Assembly (NCBI GenBank): GCA_030603665.1
Contig: JAUVXJ010000004.1
Coordinates: 62,001 to 126,000 of the forward strand
Direction: 5' to 3'
Length of the DNA stretch: 64,000 bases
Source of the DNA: Chloroflexota bacterium
GTDB lineage: Bacteria; Chloroflexota; Anaerolineae; UBA7937; B3-Chlor
The stretch's first letter is position 1. Each line of letters starts with the position of its first letter. The notes beneath the pieces are model-generated. The model had not been told where the DNA came from. It ran no database searches and saw only the letters and a program-made list of their open reading frames with translations. Made by a program: the position numbers and the translations under genes. Shown here piece by piece: positions 8,761-17,192 of the stretch.

Positions 8761-9771
8761 CTAGCCGTTCTCAGGGGGCACCAGGGACAGACCAGGGATG
8801 ACGTCCAGGTCCCACGCGGCACGCTCGCCTTCCTGGAGTTTGAACCAGCCCACCGCCGACACGCATGCTGCGTTGTCGGTGCAGAGGGCGGGCGCGGGGC
8901 ATAGCACGGGGATTGTGATGCGCTCTGCCATCTGCGCACGAAGCAGCGCGTTGGCTGCCACCCCTCCTGCCAGGAGGACCTGCCGGGCGCCGGACTCCTC
9001 GGCTGCTATTCTCGTCTTCTCGACCAGAACCTCCACCACTGCCCATTGGAAGCTGGCTGCTAGATCTGCCACCGGGAGGTCGTCGGCGGGTTCATAGTCA
9101 CGGATCAGGTACAGGACCGCTGTCTTCAAGCCACTGAAACTGAAGTCGGAGGTTCCTCTCAGCCATGCCCGTGGCAGATCGATGGACTCCGGACTCCCTG
9201 CTTCTGCTACCCTCTGAATCTCCGGCCCCCCGGGATATCCCAGGCCCAGCAGCCTGGCTACCTTGTCGAAGGCTTCACCGGCTGCATCGTCGAGGGTTTG
9301 ACCTAGAGGCTGATACTGACCGTGATCGGTCATCAGAACCAGGTTGGTGTGTCCTCCGGAGGCGATGAGGCACACCACGGGGAAGAGGATTTCCTCCTCC
9401 GTGTCCAGCCAATTGGCGTAGATGTGCGCCTCCAAGTGATTGATGCCGATGAGGGGCAGGCCTGCGGCGAACGACAGACCTTTGGCCATGTTCACCCCCA
9501 CGAGCAGTGAACCGGCGAGGCCTGGGCCATAGGTCACGGCGACGGCATCGATCTGGTCGAGGCTCAGCCCCGCTTGAGCCAGGGCCTGTTCGAGCACGGG
9601 GACGACGTGCACGATGTGCTGTCGCGAAGCGATCTCTGGAAACACCCCGCCGTACATCTCGTGGATCTTGGCCTGCGAGGCAACGATGTTGGAAACGATC
9701 TCGAGGCCGTCCTTCACCACGGCCGCAGCCGTCTCATCACATGAGGTCTCGATACCTAAGACGTACGTCAC
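8761..9771 (-). CDS. tsaD: tRNA N6-adenosine threonylcarbamoyltransferase TsaD
   Basis: Transfers the threonylcarbamoyl group from TC-AMP to A37 of ANN-decoding tRNAs. The 336-residue protein has the Kae1/Qri7 signatures: VLGIETSCDETAAAVV at the N-terminus, the metal-binding HIVHVVP helix, GPGLAGSLLVGVNMAKGL, NHLEAHIYANW and the ASGGHTN nucleotide loop. The start is a GTG at 9771 (MTYVLGIETS). There is no Shine-Dalgarno. Instead a TAGAAT -10 element ends 6 bases before the GTG, so the mRNA is probably leaderless. TsaB, TsaC and TsaE are not in the window. Confidence 0.95.
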   Translation of the reverse strand: MTYVLGIETSCDETAAAVVKDGLEIVSNIVASQAKIHEMYGGVFPEIASRQHIVHVVPVLEQALAQAGLSLDQIDAVAVTYGPGLAGSLLVGVNMAKGLSFAAGLPLIGINHLEAHIYANWLDTEEEILFPVVCLIASGGHTNLVLMTDHGQYQPLGQTLDDAAGEAFDKVARLLGLGYPGGPEIQRVAEAGSPESIDLPRAWLRGTSDFSFSGLKTAVLYLIRDYEPADDLPVADLAASFQWAVVEVLVEKTRIAAEESGARQVLLAGGVAANALLRAQMAERITIPVLCPAPALCTDNAACVSAVGWFKLQEGERAAWDLDVIPGLSLVPPENG

Positions 9772-9777
9772 AGGAGG

Positions 9778-9807
9778 ATTCTACCATACTCAACGAGGGA
9801 CGAGCAA
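9778..9807 (-). promoter_or_regulatory. tsaD promoter giving a probable leaderless mRNA
   Basis: Minus strand: TTGCTC (9807-9802), an 18-base spacer and TAGAAT (9783-9778). Transcription would start at or next to the GTG codon at 9771. Confidence 0.5.
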
Positions 9808-9952
9808 AGGTTCTCGAATACGTATGCTGGTCCAAACGGCTGTGCCTGCCGAGCTCGCTCCGGCTGGGTGGAGCGGCAACGTCATGACCCAGCCAATCGA
9901 GGTCTGGCCCCACCCCCTGAGATTGTGGGTGGCGATAGTCGGTCTCAGCGTT

Positions 9953-12223
9953 CTATTCTATCACCGACGGCGCCTGCTGAATTGGAGCAACGAACAGGCC
10001 ATCCCAGGTGAGCGCAACGAGCTGACCCCGCGCCTCGTCCACTGATAAGTCTTGCAGGTTCAGGAAGAGATCCTCCTCTTCCCTCGGCGGAAGGAACTGA
10101 CGCACGAAGGCGCCTTCTTTGGTGAACTGGACGATGCGCCCGCGCCCCGCGTCCGCGACGTAGATGTGCTGTGTCTCGGCGGAGGTGAATAGGGCGACCG
10201 GATTCTCCAATTCCTGATCGTCGAGGCCACTCAGCGAGAAAGCTTCCTGCAGGCCACCAGAGAACCTGAGGATGCTCTTGTTGATCAGGACATAGATGTA
10301 TCCGTCTATGGCCATGTCTGTCGCACCCTCCAAGTCTACGACAGTGTCCGCCTGGAAGTAGCTGAGGGGAAAGGAGTCGTAGCTCTCGCCGGTGGGAGCG
10401 TACTTGAGGATACGGTCTTCCTGTGGATCGAGAACGTATAGATAGCCGGAGTACCCATCGATGAGGCAGGTGGCATGCCAGATCTCGCTGTCGGCGACCG
10501 ACACGGGGATGAAGCCTTGTGACTGATCTTGTTGCAGTAAGGATGACCCATTCACCAAGACGAGCAGGTTGCTTGTCTCTCGGCCACTGCCTTCCTCCAT
10601 CCAGACGACATCGGTGACCTCCTGAACGGCTAGAGAGGCGGGTGGGTTGTCCGGACTCAGCACAACCACCCCTTCTGCCGCGCCAGTCTCGGCCAGCAAA
10701 TAGCTGCGCAGTTGTTGGGTGCCCGGATCCAGGACGTAGACTTGATTGTCGTGCAACAGCACGCGGTCTGGCTGGCCAGGAGGTCCGGCGAATGGAATCT
10801 GAGTTGAGAATTGAAGGCGCACAACACGGTTCACGTCGTCCAGGGCGAGAAGCATCTCGGCCTGTAGGGCAGATGCGTCAGCGTTTCCTGGTTTCATCTG
10901 TAGAGCTTGCTCGACGTAGTCCGAAGCCTGCGCCAGATGCTGTCTGGTGCCAGCAGGGGTCTCATCCGTCAGGGCTGCCTGGACCTCGGTTTGAGCGTCC
11001 TGCATGAACTGTGAGAACTGGGTCTCGTGCGAGCGGCTCCGCATGACCAGGCCGATAGACACCCCTGCGGCGATAGCGACGATGGCGAGCGCGGAAAATA
11101 GCGGCAGGCGCGAACTCCTCTCAACTCGCGTCACCCCTCTTGTGGGCCGGACGTGCGGCACTTCCATAGCTGTGGTGGCGTGTTCAGACTCGGGAAGCAT
11201 GCGCTGGGTGAGAGTGCCCAGTCCCTGGAAAAGGCCCACCAGACCGGCTCGCAATCCTCGGCCAATCCGACCCAGAAGTCCGCTTGCTAGCAGCCGGGAG
11301 AAGAAGAGTTGCATCCTCGCCGCCAGGCCTGCAAAGAGGGCCAGAATCCTCGCTGCAAACGCTAGCAATAGGGCGACCAATCCTGCGGCGATGCCTTTCG
11401 CGGGTGGTCTCGGGCGGTGCTTACGCACGTCTCGCACCCTCGTCGGCTTCACCTGCGAGGGTGCGCTCCTTCCATGGGCGCGCAGGGGCTTCGCCTGGGG
11501 AACAGCTTCTGTGTCTGCCAGGCCAATCTCGATCAGTAGCGCAGAGAGGTCCGTGCGCGAGGCCAGGGATCTGAGCGTATCTGCAAGCGCCCCGAGTCCT
11601 CCTTGTGCAGCCCTTGCCACACGGTCCTGATTCGCGATCTGTGCCAGACCGCTGGAGGCAAGGATGATCAGGTCGCCTTCCTCAATCTCACAGTGGAAGA
11701 GTCCAACACCTGGAAGGAACTCGTCGACACCCAGGGGAGGCAGGGATTGCGGTTCGGTTGCGATGGAGTCGGCAAAGGTAGCCGCAGGCGGTGGGGGAAA
11801 GATGCGGATGTCTCCCTTGTGGATGATATAGAGCTGAGCCTCGCCTGCCACGCCGATGTGTAGGTCATTGCCGCGCAGGACGGCACAGCATGTCTCGCCC
11901 ATTCTCTGCCACAGTGGCAAGGCTTCCATATTCCTTTGATAGAGGACATCATTCGCGGCCCTGATGGCCTCTCGGAGGCCGTTGGTGATACCACCTGGGA
12001 CGTGTGAGAACTCCGAGGCCATGACTTGAATCAGCTCTCTGTGGATAGCCTCCTTGCCCATGGGCTCGCCGCTTACCTGGACCAGCAGGTGCAGGTTGCC
12101 TTTGCCCGTCCCGGCGGGGATGGTCGGGGATGTTTCTACCAGGCCGGTGTCGCCCGCGTCTGCTTGCTCAGTCCCCGACACGATGCTCAGCTGAGTTACC
12201 TCTGTCCTCAATGTGGGACTCAC
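9953..12223 (-). CDS. Membrane protein with PP2C-like phosphatase domain and C-terminal beta-propeller
   Basis: 756-residue protein of three parts. Residues ~40-235 resemble a PP2C-type Ser/Thr phosphatase fold (GEAQLYIIHKGDIRIF, EEGDLIILASSGLAQ). Catalytic acidic residues are hard to place, so it may be divergent or inactive. Residues ~250-370 are a basic linker with a long hydrophobic/amphipathic stretch (278-330). A clear transmembrane segment lies at ~373-394, followed by a short helical region. Residues ~455-756 form NHL/propeller-like repeats (YVLDPGTQQL, YLYVLDPQEDRILKY, HIYVADAGRGRIVQF). The GTG start at 12223 has a strong AGGAGGTG 7 bases upstream. The layout suggests an inside phosphatase-like domain and an outside sensory propeller. 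Function unknown. Confidence 0.75.
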   Translation of the reverse strand: MSPTLRTEVTQLSIVSGTEQADAGDTGLVETSPTIPAGTGKGNLHLLVQVSGEPMGKEAIHRELIQVMASEFSHVPGGITNGLREAIRAANDVLYQRNMEALPLWQRMGETCCAVLRGNDLHIGVAGEAQLYIIHKGDIRIFPPPPAATFADSIATEPQSLPPLGVDEFLPGVGLFHCEIEEGDLIILASSGLAQIANQDRVARAAQGGLGALADTLRSLASRTDLSALLIEIGLADTEAVPQAKPLRAHGRSAPSQVKPTRVRDVRKHRPRPPAKGIAAGLVALLLAFAARILALFAGLAARMQLFFSRLLASGLLGRIGRGLRAGLVGLFQGLGTLTQRMLPESEHATTAMEVPHVRPTRGVTRVERSSRLPLFSALAIVAIAAGVSIGLVMRSRSHETQFSQFMQDAQTEVQAALTDETPAGTRQHLAQASDYVEQALQMKPGNADASALQAEMLLALDDVNRVVRLQFSTQIPFAGPPGQPDRVLLHDNQVYVLDPGTQQLRSYLLAETGAAEGVVVLSPDNPPASLAVQEVTDVVWMEEGSGRETSNLLVLVNGSSLLQQDQSQGFIPVSVADSEIWHATCLIDGYSGYLYVLDPQEDRILKYAPTGESYDSFPLSYFQADTVVDLEGATDMAIDGYIYVLINKSILRFSGGLQEAFSLSGLDDQELENPVALFTSAETQHIYVADAGRGRIVQFTKEGAFVRQFLPPREEEDLFLNLQDLSVDEARGQLVALTWDGLFVAPIQQAPSVIE

Positions 12224-12535
12224 GGTTCACCTCCTGCTCCGTCTGCGCCGAGACTGAACCGTTCTGTATAGGTTCCCTTCCATGGACCGGGTATTCTCAT
12301 GGCAATGTAGCTACTACCTTGAAGCATTCGTGGTATGCACCGCCTAGATCACGATGCAGCAGGATCTCAGCAACAGGAGCGCTGCGAGCCCGCAGTGTTC
12401 ATACCATGGATGTCTGTGCCCTGTCAGGATCCCAGACCTCGTCTCAGGAAGAGATCCCTGCACGTGGGCGCTCGGGTCACAGCTCAGCACCGTCATGTCG
12501 CCGTGGGAGCAGTTGCATGACATGAATGGAGCCTG
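12224..12535 (+). other. Non-coding gap upstream of the PP2C/propeller gene
   Basis: 312 bases between the start of the PP2C-like gene and the stop of the ribbon-helix-helix gene, both on the minus strand. Only the AGGAGGTG ribosome site of the former is recognised. No gene, repeat or clear promoter is seen. Confidence 0.4.
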
Positions 12536-12694
12536 CTAGTCGCCTGATGTGGGCTGAAGTTCTCCTCGAAGGTACTGGTCCACCAATTCGCGAACGATCC
12601 TGCTCATGGTGGTTCCTTCTTCGGCCGCTTTCTTCTTGAAGGCAGTGTGGGTTTCTCTGGAAACCCGTATCATGATGTTCTTGTCTTTTCTCAT
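12536..12694 (-). CDS. Ribbon-helix-helix (CopG/Arc-like) DNA-binding protein, 52 residues
   Basis: Small protein reading MRKDKNIMIRVSRETHTAF and onward. The beta-strand IMIRVSRE is followed by helix HTAFKKKAAEEG, then T-T-M-S-R-I-V-R-E-L-V-D-Q-Y-L. This is the classic RHH pattern in which paired strands contact the major groove. The start at 12694 is set by GGAGG five bases upstream. An earlier in-frame ATG at 12706 overlaps that ribosome site. The gene has a near-consensus promoter with a palindrome between -35 and -10, which suggests autorepression. No toxin gene is adjacent on either side, so it may be a stand-alone repressor rather than an antitoxin. Confidence 0.8.
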   Translation of the reverse strand: MRKDKNIMIRVSRETHTAFKKKAAEEGTTMSRIVRELVDQYLRGELQPTSGD

Positions 12695-12725
12695 CACGGC
12701 CTCCATGTATATCTAGCTATACACT

Positions 12726-12754
12726 ATCTTACCCCCTTTCTAAGGGGCTGTCAA
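12726..12754 (-). promoter_or_regulatory. Promoter of the RHH gene with an operator-like palindrome
   Basis: Minus strand: TTGACA (12754-12749), 17-base spacer, TAAGAT (12731-12726). The spacer contains a perfect inverted repeat, CCCCTT-AGA-AAGGGG (12747-12733), exactly between the two promoter boxes. Just downstream is an imperfect palindrome around GTATAGCTAGATATAC. Both are plausible binding sites for the RHH protein itself. Confidence 0.7.
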
Positions 12755-12948
12755 GTCCCTTGCGCGGGGCGCTTTCAACAGTCTGTGTCACAGCTGGGGC
12801 TGGCGGCGTCCTTGGCAGGTCGCAGTCCGGCACCGAGCATGGGGACCTGCCGTCCACTCTCTTGCGCGCTACCTCGGAGTTCCGGGATTGCTCTCCAGGG
12901 AGGGGTGTAGTACCATGTCTTTGCGTAGTCCTTTTGACGGTGAGCCCG

Positions 12949-13203
12949 ATGCCAAGCTCGGAAAACCGCGCCAACTGCTCCAGTGCAGATCCTGTGGAAA
13001 CCTACCTTGAGATGAAGGGTGACCTCCAAGAGGTGTTGTCCCTTCCCCTGGAGGGGAAGAAAGACCTGTTCCGGGATTTCCTGGTAGGCTATTTGATGGC
13101 TGAGCACAACTACCCTGAGGAGAAGGCGCTGAGACTCGTTGTGGGCAACGAAGACGCTATTCTGCTCATGCTGACAGAGGAGCATCCGAGCGGGCTGTGG
13201 TGA
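12949..13203 (+). CDS. Hypothetical protein, 84 residues
   Basis: Family not recognised. The C-terminal ~65 residues (from ETYLEMKGDLQEVL to the end) look like a compact helical domain, and codon use is coding-like. Examples are KKDLFRDFLVGYLMAEHNYP and ALRLVVGNEDAILLM. The ATG at 12949 has only a weak GGTGAG upstream. An internal ATG at 13012 (MKGDLQEVLS) would give a 63-residue protein. It lies divergent from the RHH gene, so the same control region could serve both. Confidence is moderate because there is no family match and no strong ribosome site. Confidence 0.45.
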   Translation: MPSSENRANCSSADPVETYLEMKGDLQEVLSLPLEGKKDLFRDFLVGYLMAEHNYPEEKALRLVVGNEDAILLMLTEEHPSGLW

Positions 13204-13695
13204 CTGGGGCCACCACCGAGACACGAAGGCCTTTGTTGCCACAGCGCCCGAGCGTCTCATGGCTGAGCAATAAGGGGCTGGCCTGGGCCGTGACGCGCAC
13301 ACTCTGTAGGATCTGGCCATCGGGAACGCTGTGAGGGGCTCAGGCAGCGCGAGGAGCGCAGCGGCCATCTTGTGGGAGGCCCAAAGGGAGTGCTGCACGA
13401 AGCGGGTTGTGTTGAGCAACACCGCGCCGCTCGGGGTCCTCTGTGTGGCGGTTTCCAGTCGCTCATGCCTCTAGCCTTCAGGGCACAATCGCTTGCAGGC
13501 GCTACTCTTGGTGGGGTATATTAGTGAGAGAGTGTTGTGAGACCCCGCCATGGACGGATGCCCCTCATTGGACCACGAGCCCGGCGGGTGCGCCGGGTGA
13601 CTGGAGGAAACAGCGCTCCGCGGCAGTATCAAGAGGTACGTGCTATGTCCACAGAGAGTGTCATGTGTCGGTTGGACGAATAGATCGGAGGAGAA
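13204..13695 (+). other. Long non-coding region before the cupin gene
   Basis: 492 bases with no convincing gene. It holds a candidate promoter (13493-13522), giving a leader of about 165 bases. A stable GC-rich hairpin lies within that leader (CCCGGCG-GGTG-CGCCGGG, 13580-13597), about 100 bases before the cupin start. No known riboswitch consensus was recognised. The leader could hold a regulatory RNA structure, but this is not shown. Confidence 0.4.
13493..13522 (+). promoter_or_regulatory. Candidate promoter of the cupin-arfB operon
   Basis: TTGCAG (13493-13498), 18-base spacer, TATATT (13517-13522). The match to consensus is moderate. Confidence 0.4.
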
Positions 13696-14037
13696 ATGGC
13701 TTCCAAGGGGATGTTCTTCAAGGGTGAGCAGACAGCGCAGGTGGAGATGATGACAGGTGTCCTGCGACGCACACTGGGCCATGGCGCTCAGATGCTCCTG
13801 GCTGAATTCACATTGGCCGCAGGCTCGGAGGTACCTATGCACAGTCACCACCACGATCAGGTGGGATACGTGGTGAGTGGTAGCATGGAACTGACCATAC
13901 AGGATGAGGCGCGCACCTGCGAGGAGGGAGATAGCTACTACATCCCTGGCGATGCGCCCCACGAGGCAGTTGTGGCGGAGGGCGCGGTCGTGATTGACGT
14001 GTTCTGCCCTCCACGGGAGGACTACCTTGACAGCTAG
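13696..14037 (+). CDS. Cupin-domain protein
   Basis: Single-domain cupin of 113 residues with a small beta-barrel. Motif 1 is MHSHHHDQVGYVVSGSMEL and motif 2 is YYIPGDAPHEAVV, giving a metal site from two or more histidines of motif 1, a Glu-like position and the His of PHEA. Such proteins are dioxygenase-like, isomerase-like or metabolite-binding. The substrate cannot be told. The ATG at 13696 follows CGGAGGAG at good spacing. The stop is 8 bases before the GTG of the ArfB-like gene, so the two are probably co-transcribed. Confidence 0.85.
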   Translation: MASKGMFFKGEQTAQVEMMTGVLRRTLGHGAQMLLAEFTLAAGSEVPMHSHHHDQVGYVVSGSMELTIQDEARTCEEGDSYYIPGDAPHEAVVAEGAVVIDVFCPPREDYLDS

Positions 14038-14045
14038 GAAGAAGC

Positions 14046-14492
14046 GTGGCTGCTGACTGCGAAGGACTACTGTGGATCACCGATACGACGGCGATCCCCA
14101 TGGCTGAGCTAAGCTTTCACTTTTCGCGCAGCGGAGGCCCGGGTGGTCAGCATGTCAATCGCACGGAGACGCGAGTAGAGCTCAGGTTCGACCTGGCCCA
14201 CACGCCGAGCCTGAGCGATGATCAGAGGGAGAGAGTCCTCCGAAGACTGGTGTCGTATGTAGACACGACTGGGGTCATGCATCTGGTATCGCAATCCAGC
14301 CGCAGCCAGTGGAGGAACCGAGAGGAGGTCGTGGAGCGTTTTCGGACTCTCATGCGAGGAGCGCTGAGGGTTCCCAAGAAGCGCCGGGCCACGGAGCCCT
14401 CGAGAGCAGCACGACAGAGGCGGCTGGAGGAGAAGAAGCGGCGTGGTGAGATCAAGCGGCAGCGCCGCGACGTCTCGTCTGACAGCGAATGA
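14046..14492 (+). CDS. arfB: Peptide-chain-release-factor-like hydrolase, ArfB/ICT1 family
   Basis: 148-residue peptidyl-tRNA hydrolase that rescues stalled ribosomes lacking a stop codon. It contains the catalytic loop GGPGGQHVNRTETRVEL, where the GGQ glutamine is the methylatable catalytic residue. It ends in a strongly basic tail (RRLEEKKRRGEIKRQRRD) that in ArfB enters the empty mRNA channel. The GTG at 14046 (with AGGAAG upstream) is preferred over the ATG at 14100, because the segment LLWITDTTAIPMAEL corresponds to the normal ArfB N-terminus. No codon-recognition domain is present, as expected. Confidence 0.88.
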   Translation: MAADCEGLLWITDTTAIPMAELSFHFSRSGGPGGQHVNRTETRVELRFDLAHTPSLSDDQRERVLRRLVSYVDTTGVMHLVSQSSRSQWRNREEVVERFRTLMRGALRVPKKRRATEPSRAARQRRLEEKKRRGEIKRQRRDVSSDSE

Positions 14493-14678
14493 GATGGCGC
14501 ATGGAGGCCGCGCGACGAGACGCCATCGGCGCCTTGACGTTGTGGCAGCTTGAGCACGTGGCACACTTGCCACGAATGGGTATGCCGTTACCTGTTAGAT
14601 GCTAGGAACAGGATGTCTCTTCACCATGGCCGGTGGGACCTGTGCTGTGGTGTGCCTTCGGGGAGGTGGGCGGCGAAG

Positions 14679-14987
14679 ATGGAGACTGAGGGTATCAACA
14701 AGATGATGATGGAAGTGCGCGAAATGGCCGATGCCAAGGGGTTCTCGGCCGGCGAAGAGCGCATCTGGGAGATGTTGGCTCTGATACACACCGAGGTGTC
14801 GGAAGCGACAGATGCGTACAAGAAGGGGGCAGACCTGGACAAGGTAGGAGAGGAGCTGATCGACGCTATCATCCGTATACTTCACCTCCTCTCGGCCATG
14901 GGCGTCGACGCTGAAGAGCTCTATCAGAAGAAGATGGAGAAGAACTGGTCGCGTCCCCACCGGTTCAATACAGTGCGAGGGGGATAG
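14679..14987 (+). CDS. MazG-like nucleotide pyrophosphohydrolase
   Basis: 102-residue all-alpha NTP pyrophosphatase of the MazG/dUTPase-2 superfamily, which hydrolyses NTPs or dNTPs to NMP and PPi. Metal-binding acidic residues are visible in EVSEATDAYKKG and EELIDAIIRILHL (E-x-x-E and E-x-x-D patterns). The ATG at 14679 is preceded by GGAGGTG about 10 bases upstream. The frame is open to 14550, but that part is not protein-like. recO starts 5 bases after the stop. A house-cleaning role is the family norm. The true substrate is unknown. Confidence 0.82.
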   Translation: METEGINKMMMEVREMADAKGFSAGEERIWEMLALIHTEVSEATDAYKKGADLDKVGEELIDAIIRILHLLSAMGVDAEELYQKKMEKNWSRPHRFNTVRGG

Positions 14988-14992
14988 CGGAT

Positions 14993-15805
14993 TTGACTGT
15001 CAGGGAACGACTGTACCGCACTGAAGCTGTCATACTGCGCAGACAGGATTTCGGTGAGGCGGACAGGCTTCTGACCCTCTACACACCTGGTCTTGGCAAA
15101 ACGCGGGTGCTGGCCAAGGGAGTGCGCAAGCCCACCAGCCGAAAGGCTGGGCACGTTGAGTTGTTCACTCATAGCAGACTTCTCGTCGCGAAAGGCAAGA
15201 GTCTGGACATCGTAACGCAGGCTGAGACCACCAATTCGTTTCTGCCCCTCAGGGATGAACTTGGGCGCGCGAGCTGCGCCTTCTACGTGGCCGAACTGGT
15301 GGACAGATTCACTGAGGAGGGTGAGGAGAACAGGCGCCTTTTTGATATTCTGCTGAATGCCCTCTTCTGGTTGGGCGATTCTGAGGATACAGCCCTCGTG
15401 CTCCGCTTCTTCGAGCTGCGCCTGCTTGACTACGTGGGATATCGACCTCAACTGTCTCGATGCGTCCGTTGTGCACAGCCCGTGGAGACTGATGCTGCGC
15501 TGTTCAACTCGGCGGAGGGCGGGGTGCTCTGTCTCCGTTGCGGAAAGGGTGAGCGCGGTTGCCGCGACGCTTCTCCGCAAGTGCTGGCAACTCTGTGCTA
15601 TCTCCAGTCCAATGACTACGAGCAGTGCCGTCGGCTGAAGATTGACCGACGTGCGCACTTCGAGCTGGAGGGCATTCTGCGTCGTTACATAACCTACCTC
15701 CTGGAGCGTGGATTGAAATCTGTCGACTTCATGGATACTATTCGAAGGGAGGAGGCCGAGGCCGTTTCTCCTGGCCGTGAGCCGGCGGGGACCGCCTCTT
15801 CATGA
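14993..15805 (+). CDS. recO: DNA repair protein RecO
   Basis: Recombination mediator that, with RecR, loads RecA onto SSB-coated single-stranded DNA. The 270-residue protein has the N-terminal OB fold (RTEAVILRRQDFGEADRLLTLYT, GKTRVLAKGVRK). Its helical C-terminal domain carries a zinc site built from CVRCAQPVE and CLRCGKG. The start is a TTG at 14993 preceded by GAGGGGGA. The gene is five bases behind the MazG-like gene, so it is in one operon with it. The C-terminal tail after FMDTIRRE is low-complexity. Confidence 0.93.
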   Translation: MTVRERLYRTEAVILRRQDFGEADRLLTLYTPGLGKTRVLAKGVRKPTSRKAGHVELFTHSRLLVAKGKSLDIVTQAETTNSFLPLRDELGRASCAFYVAELVDRFTEEGEENRRLFDILLNALFWLGDSEDTALVLRFFELRLLDYVGYRPQLSRCVRCAQPVETDAALFNSAEGGVLCLRCGKGERGCRDASPQVLATLCYLQSNDYEQCRRLKIDRRAHFELEGILRRYITYLLERGLKSVDFMDTIRREEAEAVSPGREPAGTASS

Positions 15806-15871
15806 GCTGTGGCTACGCTTGAGAAATGCTGACGACACGGGTGGTGCGTTCAGTAGGTATGGGGAGAACGA

Positions 15872-17191
15872 ATGGTTGAAGAGAAGACTACAGTGGATAT
15901 GGAGACTCTAGTCTCGCTGTGCAAGAGGAGGGGGTTCATCTTTCAGAGTAGCGAGATCTACGGCGGCGTCGGTGGTTCCTGGGACTACGGGCCCTTTGGT
16001 GTCGAACTGAAGCGTAACATCAAGAATGTCTGGTGGCGGGACATTGTTCAGCGCAGGGATGACATAGTCGGCCTCGATGCCGGAATCCTCATGCACCCCC
16101 GCGTTTGGGAAGCTAGCGGCCATGTGGACAGTTTCACTGATCCACTGGTTGACTGCAAGAACTGCAAGAAGCGTTTCCGAGCGGATCACGTCGAAGATGA
16201 GGTGTGTCCTGAGTGCGGCGGCGAACTGACTGAGCCTCGTCTGTTCAATCTCATGCTGAAGACGTTCCTGGGACCGGTCGAGGACGACGCTTCCCTCACC
16301 TATTTGCGGCCGGAGACGGCGCAGGGTATGTTCGTCAATTTCGGCAACGTCCTGGAGGCCTCTCGCAGGAAGCTACCTTTCGGCATAGCTCAGATCGGGA
16401 AGGCTTTTCGCAATGAGATCACGCCTCGCAATTTCACATTTCGTACTCGCGAGTTCGAGCAGATGGAGATCGAGTACTTCGTGAAGCCGGGTACCGACGA
16501 GGAATGGCACCAGCGCTGGGTAGAAGAGCGCTTCGACTGGTACGTGAAGTATGGGCTACGCCCGGAGTTTCTGCGCCTGCGTGAACACGAGGGCGATGAG
16601 CTTGCTCACTACTCCAAGGCCACACATGACATAGAGTACCTGTTCCCGTTTGGCTGGGCTGAGCTGGAGGGGATCTCGAACCGGACGGATTTCGACCTGC
16701 GCCAGCATGCGTTGTCCAGTGGAAGGGAGATGACCTACTTCGACGAGGAATCTGGCACCCACATCGTGCCCTACATCATAGAACCGTCCGGAGGGGTCGA
16801 TCGGGCCGCCCTGGCGTTCCTGGTGGATGCTTACCGCGAGGAGAAGGTGAGAAAAAGGAAGCGCGTTGTGTTGAGTTTCCATCCTGAGCTCGCGCCGGTC
16901 AAAGTGGCGGTGTTGCCCTTGCTGCGAAACAGACCGGAACTCGTGGCACTCGCCAAAGAGATCGCCGCGGATCTTAGACTGCATGTGATGACGATGTACG
17001 ATGACACCGCCAGCATAGGACGTCTATACCGAAGGCAGGATGAGATAGGCACCCCGTTTTGCGTGACCGTTGATGTGGAGAGCCTGGAAGACAACGCTGT
17101 CACCATTCGCGAGCGGGACAGCATGGAACAGACACGTGTCCCCATCCCCGAGGTGAAGGACAACCTGCTCGCCAGCTTGGGCACCGTCTAG
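15872..17191 (+). CDS. glyS: Glycyl-tRNA synthetase, homodimeric class II
   Basis: Attaches glycine to tRNA-Gly. The 439-residue protein is the single-chain bacterial/eukaryotic-type GlyRS (GlyQS), not the alpha2-beta2 form. It opens with LVSLCKRRGFIFQSSEIYGG. It has a Cys4 zinc insertion (CKNCKKRFRA...CPECGG), motif 2 (RNEITPRNFTFRTREFEQME) and motif 3 (PSGGVDRAALAFL). The anticodon-binding domain (PVKVAVLPLLRNRPELV) follows. The ATG at 15872 follows GGGGAGAACGA. The PHP phosphoesterase begins one base after the stop. Confidence 0.95.
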   Translation: MVEEKTTVDMETLVSLCKRRGFIFQSSEIYGGVGGSWDYGPFGVELKRNIKNVWWRDIVQRRDDIVGLDAGILMHPRVWEASGHVDSFTDPLVDCKNCKKRFRADHVEDEVCPECGGELTEPRLFNLMLKTFLGPVEDDASLTYLRPETAQGMFVNFGNVLEASRRKLPFGIAQIGKAFRNEITPRNFTFRTREFEQMEIEYFVKPGTDEEWHQRWVEERFDWYVKYGLRPEFLRLREHEGDELAHYSKATHDIEYLFPFGWAELEGISNRTDFDLRQHALSSGREMTYFDEESGTHIVPYIIEPSGGVDRAALAFLVDAYREEKVRKRKRVVLSFHPELAPVKVAVLPLLRNRPELVALAKEIAADLRLHVMTMYDDTASIGRLYRRQDEIGTPFCVTVDVESLEDNAVTIRERDSMEQTRVPIPEVKDNLLASLGTV

Positions 17192-17192
17192 T

